The notes: generated from the letters alone by a model not told the origin. A stretch of DNA of 64,000 nt from Bdellovibrio sp. SKB1291214 (GCF_002209355.2 NZ_CP106855.1:1116001-1180000); one strand, 5' to 3'; counted from the first letter of the stretch, positions 8,173 to 17,101 are shown. A program made the numbers and translations.

Positions 8173-8655
8173 CTACTTTTTAAGTTTTTTAGTGATCGCC
8201 TCTTTAACTATTTCCGGAACAAAACCAGTCAGATCACCACCGTTTACGGCAAGCTCTTTTACTCCCCGTGAAGAGATGTAGTAACACTCGGGACTTGCAA
8301 ACATCAAAAGTGTTTCTATTTCTGGTGCGATCTTTTTATTGATCTGAGCCATCGTCAATTCGTATTCGAAATCCACCACTGCACGCAACCCACGAATGAT
8401 CACTTGAGCTTTGTTCTTTTTCATATAATCAACGGTCAAGCCTTCAAAGAAATCCACTCTGACATTTTTTAAATGAGCCAGAGATTTTTCGATCAGGTCT
8501 TTTCTTTCCTGAGCATTGAACATGGATTGCTTTTGATTCGATTGCGCCACCAAAATCACTATTTCTGAATAAAGTGGAGAGATACGATTGATAATATCAA
8601 CGTGGCCCATTGTAATTGGATCAAAGCTGCCGGGATAGACTGCGATTTTACTCAT
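8173..8655 (-). CDS. coaD: Phosphopantetheine adenylyltransferase
   Basis: A 160-residue enzyme that transfers AMP from ATP to 4'-phosphopantetheine in coenzyme A synthesis. It starts MSKIAVYPGSFDPITMGH, carrying the nucleotidyltransferase T/HxGH motif (TMGH), and has the second motif as ISSRGVKELA, close to the family's ISSTxxRE. Length is typical. The start at 8655 is set by AAGAGGAAC upstream and by the family's N-terminus. The longer in-frame ATG at 8730 would add 25 residues buried inside rsmD. The gene overlaps the end of rsmD by eight bases, the usual rsmD-coaD pairing in bacteria. Confidence 0.95.
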   Translation of the reverse strand: MSKIAVYPGSFDPITMGHVDIINRISPLYSEIVILVAQSNQKQSMFNAQERKDLIEKSLAHLKNVRVDFFEGLTVDYMKKNKAQVIIRGLRAVVDFEYELTMAQINKKIAPEIETLLMFASPECYYISSRGVKELAVNGGDLTGFVPEIVKEAITKKLKK

Positions 8656-9241
8656 CGGCTTGTTCCTCTTCTGCGGAATCTTTTTCAATAGCGCTTTCAT
8701 GACAGAACATACTGAGAATTTTATCTCCATAGTCCTTCTTACTAAAACGAATCAATGGGCCGTAGCGATCTTCCATACGCTCTTTTGCTTGGGACTCGAT
8801 CGCCATCACAGTGGCCGCACCAAACGCCGCACTCGAGCTAGCTGCTTCAACCACAGAATGAGCCATTTTTTCAGTAAACGGAGGATCTGCGAAAATGATA
8901 TCAAAGGGTTCACCGGTGTATGATTTCAAAAACGCAAGAACGTCCATGCTAATCACTTTGTAATTGCTGGCCGGGACTTTTAGTTTTTCGAAATTTTGAC
9001 GAGCAATTGCTAAAGACTTTGGATTCTTTTCAACAAAAGTACAGAAACTCGCTTCACGAGAAAGGGCTTCAATACCCAGGTTCCCTGTCCCGCAGAAAAG
9101 ATCTGCAACCTTGGCGCCTTCGATCTGAAACTGCAGTTTATTGAACAATGTTTCTTTTACGCGATCGGTAGTGGGACGGATATGATCCGCCTTGAATGCC
9201 ACCAATTGGTGACCACGATATTTACCCGCAATGATTCTCAT
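8648..9241 (-). CDS. rsmD: 16S rRNA (guanine966-N2)-methyltransferase
   Basis: A 197-residue SAM-dependent enzyme that methylates G966 of 16S rRNA. It begins MRIIAGKYRG, the standard RsmD start. RPTTDRVKETLFN and the SAM loop DLFCGTGNLGIEALSR follow, and the catalytic N/DPPF/Y motif is FADPPF. The C-terminal 15 residues are very acidic (EEEQADE). The ATG overlaps the stop of the response-regulator gene as ATGA, and the end overlaps coaD, so translation is coupled across all three. Confidence 0.95.
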   Translation of the reverse strand: MRIIAGKYRGHQLVAFKADHIRPTTDRVKETLFNKLQFQIEGAKVADLFCGTGNLGIEALSREASFCTFVEKNPKSLAIARQNFEKLKVPASNYKVISMDVLAFLKSYTGEPFDIIFADPPFTEKMAHSVVEAASSSAAFGAATVMAIESQAKERMEDRYGPLIRFSKKDYGDKILSMFCHESAIEKDSAEEEQADE

Positions 9242-9591
9242 GACAATAAATCCTCTGCCATCTTGACGATAGCAAAAATATCTTCGAATGGTTTTGGCAC
9301 AAACATTTCTGCTCCCATTTGCAAAGCAGTTTCCATATTGTGTTCTCCGGCAAAGGCCGACATCAAAATCACTTTACCAGAACGGTTCGTGCCAATCTCC
9401 TTCAACACTTCCGGACCTGTGAGCCCGGGCATCAATACATCAAGAAAAACCAAGTCAGGAGATGTCTTCTTCCACTGCTCAAGTCCTTCGTTACCATTTT
9501 CAGCTTCAACGACTTCATGCCCTTTAGCGCGAAATGCACGAGACAAGGAACGGCGAACCAAAGCTTCATCATCAACGATCAGTACCTTCAC
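9238..9591 (-). CDS. Single-domain response regulator (CheY-like)
   Basis: About 117 residues, only a receiver domain. The acidic pocket is VDDE (D7, D8), the phosphoacceptor is D51 in LVFLDVLMPG, the Ser/Thr switch is in LMSAFAG and the conserved lysine is K100 in VPKPFED. There is no output domain, so it acts by protein contact. GTG at 9591 is preferred: the SD-like TAAGGAA overlaps the stop codon of the histidine kinase gene six bases before it. An ATG at 9621 lies inside the kinase gene. Ten bases separate kinase stop from this start, so kinase and regulator form a pair. It is coupled to rsmD by an ATGA overlap. Confidence 0.9.
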   Translation of the reverse strand: MKVLIVDDEALVRRSLSRAFRAKGHEVVEAENGNEGLEQWKKTSPDLVFLDVLMPGLTGPEVLKEIGTNRSGKVILMSAFAGEHNMETALQMGAEMFVPKPFEDIFAIVKMAEDLLS

Positions 9592-9601
9592 AAAAAATTC
9601 C

Positions 9602-11602
9602 TTACTTACAAGGCAATGCAATCACAAAACGAGCGCCATGCGGCTGAACTGAATGTAACGTGATGCTGCCCCCAAATTTCTCAATGACCGACTTAGACAT
9701 ACTTAACCCAAGACCGGTGCCCTGTCCCTCTTTTTTTGTCGTGAAGAAGGGCTCGAAAATACGTTTTTGAATTTCCTCAGGAACACCGGGCCCCGAGTCC
9801 TCAATCTCCAAAATCACCTGATTTCCAGAGTGATGAGAAGCGATTCTAAGACGACCTGGGTCCTTCATGGCCTGGCATGCGTTGTTGACCAAATTAAATA
9901 CAACCTGTTGAACCAAGTGTGGCTCAACGTGCACAGTTTTATCCACACTCTCCAGGGAAACTTCCAAGCGATGAATTCGCAGTGCGGATTTCAACATAGG
10001 TAAAGTACGCTCGACAATTTCATCCACTGAAATGTCTTCCGCGGGTTGATCCTCACCCTTAGAAAAATCCAATAGATTTTTAATAATGCGCTGTGAACGA
10101 GCGGCGGCCTTCTCAATTTCTATTAGATCAGAATAAAGATCGGTCTTTTTATCCGCCTCTTGCAATAGAACCTGCGTCAACGAACGAAGTCCTGTCAGGG
10201 GATTGTTCAACTCGTGTGCGATGTTTCCAGCCAGCATCCCGATCGCACCCATCTTTTCATTTTGCAACATGCGCAAATAAAGCTCCCGCGACTGTGTGAT
10301 ATCAACGTATTGATTCACTACATTTGTCGCCTGACCATTATCTAAAACAACGGGATAGCTGTGAACTTGATAAAGGCGTCCATCGACCTGGATTTGCTCC
10401 ACGTGGGGTTGTCCATCGGCCAGCGCTTTATTCGCCGGCGAATCCTCAATGGCTTGTTTTCTGTCAGGGAATCTTGCGACGAATTTTTTATTCGCTCGAA
10501 TCACTTCTTGATCAACATCAATGATCGCAATGGGATCACGCATGCCATCGAACGTTTTTTCCCAGCGATAAGAAAATGCGGAAAGCTGGCTTTCCAACAG
10601 CACGCGATCCAGGGTCATACTTAACGGACGCATACGATCACTCATGAACTCCACAAAGGGAGGCATTTCTTTGTCGTTCAACGAGTTTTCAATACATAGA
10701 ATGGCTTCACCATTTCCACCCAAAAGATGGTTGGTCAAACGAAGCTCCAAAGGCATAACATAGGTTTTTGCAAAGGGACGTCCAAAGTGATTGGCCAACT
10801 GACGAATCAAATCCGCTGACGGAACCTGTGCGTTTTTGGGAAATTCAAAATGAGTGGATGATTCAGACTGGTTCATCATTCCCAATTGAAAACTGATGAA
10901 ATGCGTTTTTGCACTGTCAGTCCTATACACTAAAATCGGATCACCTATTTTGTGAAACTTGCGAAGTTCCTTGCGAATAATTCCCAAAACATCTTCAAAG
11001 GAGTTTTGATTGGCAAGGTCCTTAATCAATCGAACCAGATTTCTCTCACGATTTAGTTTATCGCTTTCTTCCTTGTGGGACATCTCAATGTACTGGGTGC
11101 GCTCGTCGACCAAGCCTTCCAAGGAATGAGTCAGCGCTTCTAATTCTTTATTCTGCGACGAGGATTCTTTCAGTAGCAAAGACCTAGACAGATATGTCGA
11201 ATGCTTTGCTAAGGCGTCCTCCAACTGCTGCCAGATGTCTCGTTCCGCTATTGGCCAACGAATGAAACGATAGACCTGGGCTTTATTGATTCCCTCGCGT
11301 ACTTTTTCTTCGTTCAATTCATTGGAAATATAAAATCTGGGAGCCATCGGTTGCAGATGGCGTGCCTGAACCAAAAGATCTAAGGCATCCGGGCTGCCAT
11401 CATCCTGGACTAAGATCGAGGAAAACTTTTGATTCTGTAAAAGCGAACGGGCTTCCGGAAAAGAAGCCCGCAAAATAATCTCAACTTCTCGTTTTTGAAA
11501 CGGAAAGTATTGAGGCAGCCTAATTGGCGATACGTTTCCAACCCATAGGATTGGATCGATTTTGTTCGGATTGTTCAATTGATCCGTTGCTGCTGTCCCC
11601 AT
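9602..11602 (-). CDS. Cytoplasmic sensor histidine kinase with degenerate receiver, GAF-like and PAS domains
   Basis: A 666-residue kinase with no membrane segment. Order: an N-terminal receiver-like domain (about 15-135) in which the usual acidic pocket reads WVGN and the switch lysine region reads IRWPI, so phosphorylation is unlikely; a coiled coil (about 140-195); a GAF-like region (about 200-340); a PAS domain (about 350-440, AIIDVDQEVIRANKKF); then HisKA with H463 in NIAHELNNPLTG and an HATPase domain with N-box NLVNNACQAM, G1 DSGPGVP and G2 TGLGLSM. The start at 11602 has GGAGAAGG ahead of it, giving an 83-base overlap with the upstream gene. The single-domain regulator directly downstream is its likely partner. 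Confidence 0.9.
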   Translation of the reverse strand: MGTAATDQLNNPNKIDPILWVGNVSPIRLPQYFPFQKREVEIILRASFPEARSLLQNQKFSSILVQDDGSPDALDLLVQARHLQPMAPRFYISNELNEEKVREGINKAQVYRFIRWPIAERDIWQQLEDALAKHSTYLSRSLLLKESSSQNKELEALTHSLEGLVDERTQYIEMSHKEESDKLNRERNLVRLIKDLANQNSFEDVLGIIRKELRKFHKIGDPILVYRTDSAKTHFISFQLGMMNQSESSTHFEFPKNAQVPSADLIRQLANHFGRPFAKTYVMPLELRLTNHLLGGNGEAILCIENSLNDKEMPPFVEFMSDRMRPLSMTLDRVLLESQLSAFSYRWEKTFDGMRDPIAIIDVDQEVIRANKKFVARFPDRKQAIEDSPANKALADGQPHVEQIQVDGRLYQVHSYPVVLDNGQATNVVNQYVDITQSRELYLRMLQNEKMGAIGMLAGNIAHELNNPLTGLRSLTQVLLQEADKKTDLYSDLIEIEKAAARSQRIIKNLLDFSKGEDQPAEDISVDEIVERTLPMLKSALRIHRLEVSLESVDKTVHVEPHLVQQVVFNLVNNACQAMKDPGRLRIASHHSGNQVILEIEDSGPGVPEEIQKRIFEPFFTTKKEGQGTGLGLSMSKSVIEKFGGSITLHSVQPHGARFVIALPCK

Positions 11603-12206
11603 TGAGTGCCTTCTCCAAGTATTGCAAGTGCTCTTTCCACATTTGCAGTACATTGTTTAAATCATACTCTAGGACATCTGCTAAAAGAACAAAATCCTTA
11701 TTTTCCAAAGCACCAAGTGCTTCAGTTACGGTCTTTTTGCTTTGTTGCTCAGCCTTGATCCAATCAACTGGACTCGCCACCAAATAACGATCTCCCATAA
11801 GGATCTTAAGAGACATCACGCTGTCGATCAGGTATTCGCAGTTTGAAACCAGATCGTGGATATGTTTTAGCAAACCACTAAATCCTTGCGCACGCATACG
11901 CTTGGAAAGTTGATCTGTTTTATCCATAAGCTCTGGCAAGGAATCAATCCATGCACGCAAAACATCCAGAACCAAGTCATCACTATTTTCCGTCATGTAT
12001 TCCAGTGTTTCCACCTCGCTCAAAGACACAGAACCGAAACGCTTCTCTTCTGTCTCCTTTACTTCCAAACCATTGACGATAAAACGGCATACCACTGCAT
12101 TGGTATCTCGGAGGTCATTTTCAATGTCTTCGAAAACGCGAGAAAGATTTGTTTCAGTCTGATAGAAATTTCTGAGCTGTTCGCCCGTCACTTTAAAGCG
12201 TTCCAT
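11520..12206 (-). CDS. Helical cytoplasmic protein of unknown function
   Basis: A 228-residue acidic, mostly alpha-helical protein with no signal peptide or membrane helix. It starts MERFKVTGEQLRNFYQTETN. GGAGG sits eight bases before the ATG at 12206, so the longer in-frame start at 12284 is rejected. The family is not recognised. The long helices between 75 and 215 (DVLRAWIDSLPELMDKTDQ, LADVLEYDLNNVLQMWKEH) suggest a bundle, as in scaffold or chaperone proteins. It overlaps the preceding glycosyltransferase gene by 14 bases and the following kinase gene by 83, so it is made from the same mRNA and may link flagellar modification to the kinase. That link is inference. Confidence 0.8.
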   Translation of the reverse strand: MERFKVTGEQLRNFYQTETNLSRVFEDIENDLRDTNAVVCRFIVNGLEVKETEEKRFGSVSLSEVETLEYMTENSDDLVLDVLRAWIDSLPELMDKTDQLSKRMRAQGFSGLLKHIHDLVSNCEYLIDSVMSLKILMGDRYLVASPVDWIKAEQQSKKTVTEALGALENKDFVLLADVLEYDLNNVLQMWKEHLQYLEKALNGDSSNGSIEQSEQNRSNPMGWKRIAN

Positions 12207-13653
12207 CTTTAGCCTCCACAGTCGTGACTTTCTCGTCACGAGGAACATAAACACGAAGATGGCGTTTAAAACGCTCATGAACACTCAAAGTTGCTGCAAT
12301 AATTTCCTCTTGCGTGCCTGGTGCAACACGGATTTTCTCGGCATGGTACCAGTCAATCATTGGACGCAATTCAGGAACAATTCGGCTAATTGATTTGATC
12401 ACATCTTCGCCACCATCGATAAACGCGGAAACCGCATTTACACCCTTTTCAGGGATCAGGGCGAATTGGCTCATCATAAAGTCGTTAATTTCATCCAACT
12501 TCATAGCGCCTTCAATAATTTCAATACGTTCTGCGACTGGAAATTCACCCCCCAAATAAAGGGCTTGAACCAATTTCCAAGCAAACTCTTGCTCCGGTGT
12601 TTCGACCTTGTCATAGCTAGCAAGCCCCCCGGTGCGCATGATCAACTGAGGATCGGCGTGTCCTTCCAACAGCTGCGCTATCACCTCACCGATACGCTCA
12701 GGTACGATTTCTTGACCTTCTTCGATTCTGTAAATCATGCCCAAAGTTGCCTTAGGACCGGTCTCCCAGAAATTCACATTCCCCACACTGATGTTCAAAG
12801 TAGGAGTATCCGTTAACGATGCCATATGAATCGGAGCACTATCACAACCAATCAAAAGTTCGGAACGTTTTAGGATCGTGAACAAATCATACATGCGTGT
12901 CTGACCGACTAAATTGATGATTGTGGCATTTGGAGCCCGAGAAATAATCTCTTGGGCGATCTCAGCTTCGTTTGGAGCACCGATAAGAACTATCGGCATA
13001 CCTTCATAGCGACGCGTGAAATAGTTGATTAAGCGTCCCCAAGCGTCTCCCGTTAAAGCTTTGTGCTTTTCGCTGGCACCAACGTGCACAGTCAAATACA
13101 GATTCGGCAAATCGATCTTTACTTCGGGCAAAACAGGAGCTTCCCAATCTTGCTCGGTGTACTCAGTTCCAATCATAGAGGCAAACACATCTGACACGTG
13201 AACGCGATTTGGTTTATTGATACCAACCTGGGCGTAAAAGTAAGCACTGACTTCGTCAGCAGCACAAAAGAAACCATCTCTAAAACGTGTATAGCCCAGT
13301 ACGGAGGTATGAGGCATCGTTAAGGAATGAGTTAAATAGCTCGAGAAAGGGGAAAACGTCAGATTAATAATCTGGTCATAGTTTTCCGCGCGAACTGTTT
13401 CCACGAACTCTTCCATGCGATTCAGAGATTCTTCAGTATTTACATTATCAGTCACCAGCGGCATCAAAATATGCCCACTTGGCAACGTCATATGTTTATC
13501 AATCGCAGTCAAACCCTCAACAGCACCCTCAAAGCGAGGGCGAGTCAGAAGATGAATCTCAGCATCGGGATTCAGACGGCGAACCGCACGAACCGCAGGC
13601 CAAGAAATATAAATGTCTCCCAGTCTAGCGAGTTGCAGGATAAGAATTTTCAT
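12193..13653 (-). CDS. GT9-family (heptosyltransferase-like) glycosyltransferase with C-terminal extension
   Basis: A 486-residue protein. The first 330 residues have the GT9 fold: N-terminal MKILILQLARLGDI, the first Rossmann unit HLLTRPRF, and in the second half VLIGAPNE and the sugar-nucleotide motif GCDSAPIHMASL. GT9 enzymes usually add heptose to lipopolysaccharide. Some add sugars to flagellin or autotransporters. The C-terminal 150 residues are helical and not part of the standard fold. AAGGAAC lies 11 bases ahead of the ATG, inside the small overlapping ORF. Adjacent TPR, second GT9 and flagellar genes point to a flagellin or surface glycosylation role, by context only. Confidence 0.85.
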   Translation of the reverse strand: MKILILQLARLGDIYISWPAVRAVRRLNPDAEIHLLTRPRFEGAVEGLTAIDKHMTLPSGHILMPLVTDNVNTEESLNRMEEFVETVRAENYDQIINLTFSPFSSYLTHSLTMPHTSVLGYTRFRDGFFCAADEVSAYFYAQVGINKPNRVHVSDVFASMIGTEYTEQDWEAPVLPEVKIDLPNLYLTVHVGASEKHKALTGDAWGRLINYFTRRYEGMPIVLIGAPNEAEIAQEIISRAPNATIINLVGQTRMYDLFTILKRSELLIGCDSAPIHMASLTDTPTLNISVGNVNFWETGPKATLGMIYRIEEGQEIVPERIGEVIAQLLEGHADPQLIMRTGGLASYDKVETPEQEFAWKLVQALYLGGEFPVAERIEIIEGAMKLDEINDFMMSQFALIPEKGVNAVSAFIDGGEDVIKSISRIVPELRPMIDWYHAEKIRVAPGTQEEIIAATLSVHERFKRHLRVYVPRDEKVTTVEAKDGTL

Positions 13654-13798
13654 CTTTAATTTGTTCCTTCGCTAGTTCAGCAACAAGTTTGATAGTTTCG
13701 GCTTCTTGATTATAAGGCTGCGTCTTCACGATCTCGCGGTACGCTTCCTCCAGCTTCTTCAAAGCCGTCGATAGATAATTGTCCAATTCCTGCTGCAT
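13625..13798 (-). CDS. Overlapping small ORF, 57-residue charged helical protein
   Basis: A reading frame of 57 codons begins ATG at 13798 (MQQELDNYLSTALKKLEEAY) and ends TAG at 13625. It overlaps the last 89 bases of the upstream GT9 gene in another frame and the first 29 bases of the downstream GT9 gene. GGAAGGGG sits eight bases before its ATG, as strong as any ribosome site in the operon. It covers exactly the gap between the two long genes, in an operon where every other junction is closed by an overlap. The protein is highly charged and predicted to be all helix. I know no family. It could instead be chance, with its translation serving only to carry ribosomes to the next gene. Confidence 0.5.
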   Translation of the reverse strand: MQQELDNYLSTALKKLEEAYREIVKTQPYNQEAETIKLVAELAKEQIKDENSYPATR

Positions 13799-15284
13799 AA
13801 TAGGCCCCTTCCTTGAGAACTATTTCTAAAGAGTGAATGAACTGACCTCGCGACTGCAAAAGTCCTCGAACTTCTGCTAAAGCTGTCTGCATCTTCTCGT
13901 GAAATTGCAACGTGCTAGAAAAGCGAGTCATCAGAGTTTCAGTGATCGACTGGAAATACCCAGCCGTGTCTTGTTTTGATTTAAGTATGTCTTGAGCTGT
14001 CAGGATGAACTGTCCGATATCCTGACTTTTCAATTGTGCTTTCTTTGATATTTCCTGGCGTGAAGGCAAAGAAGTTTCCAATGCCTGCAACCATTTTTCA
14101 AATTGTTTTTGCAGACGAGTAGCTTCAGTCAAAACCTGTCCCAAATTGTTTTTTGGAAAAGATTCCGAACATTTCAGTGCCGTGCTTGCATAACTCAGAA
14201 CGTGGGACTGTGACCCACCATCCAACTGCAACGACCATGCGATTTTGTCCAGATCACCAAGAGTGAAAGCTGATGGCGAATTTTTCTTGCTGAGTTTATC
14301 CCAAGCCGCTGCGAACACCTGGTCCACAGTGATTTGTTCTGCACAGATTTGGAACTTTTGAGAACAACCTTGGGAATGTCCACACGGTGCACACGGCACC
14401 TTCGCGGAGATAATTTCAGATGTTTCCGAAAACGCGGCAGTCTTTGTAAAGTCACTGCTACCCAAGGCAAGTTCCACCATTGGAATGCCTAAGTGGGCTG
14501 CCATGTGTTTGATACTGGTGTCCCCAGTAACTAACAAACATGATTGCTTAAGAACCTCTCGGGCTCCCATCAAATCACAAGCAATCAGTTCATCTTCGGA
14601 AAAGTGCGCAAGCATTGTGCCCTTTTCAAACGGAGCACAAAGAACCTTCACCTTATAGTCTACCAGTGAAGATTCGATGGTTTCCTTTAACTTTTTAAAA
14701 TTTAAAAGCCCCCAGTTCTTTTTTGTATCGCTAGTTAGGCATTGAAAAAGAACTAGTTTTGATTTCGTCGCAGCAGCGGCAGCCGTCTTTTGAATTGGAA
14801 GATCAAAAGATTTACCCAGAAGTTCCACATAATGGAACAACGAGGGCTGTACTCCGGAGAAGCGATCATTGAAATATCTTAACCAAGGATTTTCCAATCC
14901 TTGGAAACGACCTTCCGCATGATACAATCCATTTTTTTGAGGGATCTGCAATGCACCCAAAAGGTAAGCACTCAACTTATTGTGCGTAAAATTTAAAACT
15001 TGCCCGTAGTTTTCAGCATTCAAAGTTTGTACCAATTCAGCCAGCTGTTGATGCGACCATAAGATATTGAACGACGCCTCGCCCAGGCCCCTTTGCAGAG
15101 TTTCCCGGTCAAAATAGAAATACCTATCAACCAAACCGTCCAGCAATCCCTCAACTTGAGAGAACTGGCGATTTACTAATAAGTGGATTTCTGCTTGAGG
15201 ATTCTTATCACGCAGAGCCTTTAGTAAAGGCTGCTGCTGGATAATATCCCCTAAGCGTAAAAGCGAGACGACCAATATCTTCAT
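13710..15284 (-). CDS. GT9-family glycosyltransferase with long helical C-terminal extension
   Basis: A 524-residue protein starting MKILVVSLLRLGDIIQQ, the GT9/heptosyltransferase opening, with HLLVNRQF next and the nucleotide-sugar motif VTGDTSIKHMAAHLG at about 257-271. A cysteine group CAPCGHSQGCSQKFQIC (about 299-315) resembles the CAPC-x-C-x-C insert of heptosyltransferase II-type proteins and may bind metal. From about 350 to the end the chain is helical and coiled coil in pattern, unlike standard GT9 enzymes. Its start directly abuts the stop of the Rossmann-fold gene. Both GT9 proteins here carry extra helical tails, which may dock them on a shared partner such as the TPR protein. Confidence 0.85.
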   Translation of the reverse strand: MKILVVSLLRLGDIIQQQPLLKALRDKNPQAEIHLLVNRQFSQVEGLLDGLVDRYFYFDRETLQRGLGEASFNILWSHQQLAELVQTLNAENYGQVLNFTHNKLSAYLLGALQIPQKNGLYHAEGRFQGLENPWLRYFNDRFSGVQPSLFHYVELLGKSFDLPIQKTAAAAATKSKLVLFQCLTSDTKKNWGLLNFKKLKETIESSLVDYKVKVLCAPFEKGTMLAHFSEDELIACDLMGAREVLKQSCLLVTGDTSIKHMAAHLGIPMVELALGSSDFTKTAAFSETSEIISAKVPCAPCGHSQGCSQKFQICAEQITVDQVFAAAWDKLSKKNSPSAFTLGDLDKIAWSLQLDGGSQSHVLSYASTALKCSESFPKNNLGQVLTEATRLQKQFEKWLQALETSLPSRQEISKKAQLKSQDIGQFILTAQDILKSKQDTAGYFQSITETLMTRFSSTLQFHEKMQTALAEVRGLLQSRGQFIHSLEIVLKEGAYYAAGIGQLSIDGFEEAGGSVPRDREDAAL

Positions 15285-15896
15285 CTATTTCACCAATTCA
15301 CCCAACATACGGAAGATTTGTTTTTTTTCTTCCGCTACTTGGGACGATTCAACTACCGGCAAAATGTCCTTGATTGATAGCAAGTTAGTATTTTGGAAGT
15401 AAAGAGACTTCATGTTCATTTGAAGGTCATCAAGATGGTATTTAACCGCCTCGACGGAACGACCCGTTAAATGTCCAAAGAACTGAGAGAACAACTGAGT
15501 TTGCTGGCCCCAACATTCTCTGAATGAAACAACATAAGCACGATCAGCTACAACCGATGCATACACATCATTTTTCATCAAATCTTGGACGTTATCAGCG
15601 ATCACGATTTCCACTCGACCAGCTAACTCAGGGAACTGCGATCTGAAAACTGGCAACAACGAATCTCGGGATTCAACCACAGTGATTTTAATGTCTTGAT
15701 CCATATCAGCCAAAGCTTCGACATGAAAGCCAGAGCCCAAGCCCACGATCACTACATGGGAAGAAGGAATCGGACCCAAAGAGTAAGTCCATTTCAAAGC
15801 TTCTTCACGAGGTGTATTTACATTTGCCAACGCAGTACCTGCTTCAAAAGAAATAAGAGAGGACTCATGGTTCTCAGAGAAAGTAATCATGGACAT
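15285..15896 (-). CDS. Rossmann-fold protein, SAM methyltransferase-like or Maf-like
   Basis: A 203-residue protein with the glycine loop VVIVGLGSGFHVEAL (about 48-62) followed by an acidic strand end VVESR (about 74-78), the pattern of a class I SAM-binding or NAD-binding fold. A similar start is found in the Rossmann core of Maf-type flagellin-modifying proteins, but no clear Maf domain can be claimed. No signal peptide. The start lies two bases after the TPR gene stop and the stop abuts the next GT9 gene, so it is part of the same run. A substrate cannot be named. Confidence 0.75.
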   Translation of the reverse strand: MSMITFSENHESSLISFEAGTALANVNTPREEALKWTYSLGPIPSSHVVIVGLGSGFHVEALADMDQDIKITVVESRDSLLPVFRSQFPELAGRVEIVIADNVQDLMKNDVYASVVADRAYVVSFRECWGQQTQLFSQFFGHLTGRSVEAVKYHLDDLQMNMKSLYFQNTNLLSIKDILPVVESSQVAEEKKQIFRMLGELVK

Positions 15897-15898
15897 TT

Positions 15899-16957
15899 TT
15901 ATGCTGCCTTTACTGATGGTGTGATTTTCTTTTTAAGATTTCTAACTTCGGTGTGATCTGGATTCCACAAAAGTACGCGCTCGATTTCGAGCAAAGCCTG
16001 ATCCATTTGACCTGTCGTGCAGAACAAGTTGATTAGAACCAAAGACATGTCTTCATCTTGCTCAACTTGTGATAGATATTCTTCTAAAGCTTCGATGGCT
16101 TTAGCCAATTGGCGATCGCGCAAGCCCCAGTTTGCAGCCAAATGCACGGCGGTACGGTTTCTTTTATTAATATCTAACGCCGCATCGATATTCGCCCAAG
16201 CAAGTTCTGCATCACCAAACTGGTGATGAACCATCGCAAGGCCCACCCATGCTTTGTCATTTTCTGGATTGATTTCAACCGCTTTACGGAAACAGTATAA
16301 AGATTTATCAAAATCTCCGCGTTGAACTTCCAAAGTACCAAAGTTCACCAGCAATACATCTGACGTCGTATTGATAGTGTAAGCTTTGTTGTAGTACTCC
16401 TCTGCGCCATCAAAGTCGCCTTGACGAACATAAATGTTACCCATGTTTTTATAAACTTCAAAAAGCTGATCATTTTCTTCCGTAATGACTGATAAAGCTT
16501 CAAAGTACTTCTCCAATGCTTCTTGATCACGGCCCATTCTGTAAAAAGCATGGGCGAGGTATGCCAGGCTATCAAAGCCATAGTCCACCTTGTTCCAAGC
16601 ATTCAATGCGAACAAAGCCTCCTCATGTTTACCGATTTTTTCCAAAGACCGAGACAACATAGAAAGTGTTGCGGGATTCTTTGAATCAATATTACAAGCC
16701 TGGCGCAGTAAATTAAGCGCCAAATGATTCTCGCCATGTTTCGAAAGTACTTCCGCATTCTGCAAATATTTAGAAATGCGCGGATCAGTATTAGGTTGTG
16801 TTTTATTAAGTGTGGCTTCTGATTCAAAGTCCGCAAGCGCTTGTACAGAATCAAAATAAATTCTGCCGGAACTTTCTGGGGTAGTAGTTTCCGTCGAAGT
16901 ATTTACTCCGGTATTTTCACTGGACTTTTGAACGAACTGATTTTCCAACATCTGCAT
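15899..16957 (-). CDS. TPR-repeat protein, first gene of the glycosylation-type operon
   Basis: A 352-residue protein. The first 60 residues are polar and probably disordered (a run of S, T, E). From about 64 to 345 it is a chain of about eight tetratricopeptide repeats, e.g. AEVLSKHGENHLALNLLRQA, KNMGNIYVRQGDFDGAEEYY and FGTLEVQRGDFDKSLYCF. TPR arrays bind peptide segments, and TPR proteins often accompany O-linked and flagellin glycosyltransferases. GGAGGAG lies five bases before the ATG at 16957, and a sigma-54-type promoter is directly upstream, so this gene opens the run of eleven leftward genes. No catalytic domain is visible. Confidence 0.88.
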   Translation of the reverse strand: MQMLENQFVQKSSENTGVNTSTETTTPESSGRIYFDSVQALADFESEATLNKTQPNTDPRISKYLQNAEVLSKHGENHLALNLLRQACNIDSKNPATLSMLSRSLEKIGKHEEALFALNAWNKVDYGFDSLAYLAHAFYRMGRDQEALEKYFEALSVITEENDQLFEVYKNMGNIYVRQGDFDGAEEYYNKAYTINTTSDVLLVNFGTLEVQRGDFDKSLYCFRKAVEINPENDKAWVGLAMVHHQFGDAELAWANIDAALDINKRNRTAVHLAANWGLRDRQLAKAIEALEEYLSQVEQDEDMSLVLINLFCTTGQMDQALLEIERVLLWNPDHTEVRNLKKKITPSVKAA

Positions 16958-16981
16958 GAATCTCCTCCGAAGAGATAGATG

Positions 16982-16997
16982 AGCAACACAGATGCCA
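16982..16997 (-). promoter_or_regulatory. Sigma-54 (RpoN) type promoter for the TPR/glycosyltransferase operon
   Basis: On the minus strand TGGCATCTGTGTTGCT matches the -24/-12 consensus, with GG and GC twelve bases apart and a perfect TTGCT. The predicted start near 16972 leaves a short leader that includes the GGAGGAG site of the TPR gene. RpoN control of flagellar genes is common. The activator is not visible here. Confidence 0.6.
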
Positions 16998-17101
16998 AAC
17001 CTATAGATGGATTATTTTACATCTGAGGCAAGTTCAGCACAGGAGTTTGACTCCCAGACCGACCTTGCCGTCAGCTTTTTGTCGGGAAAAAATTGCCGGG
17101 T

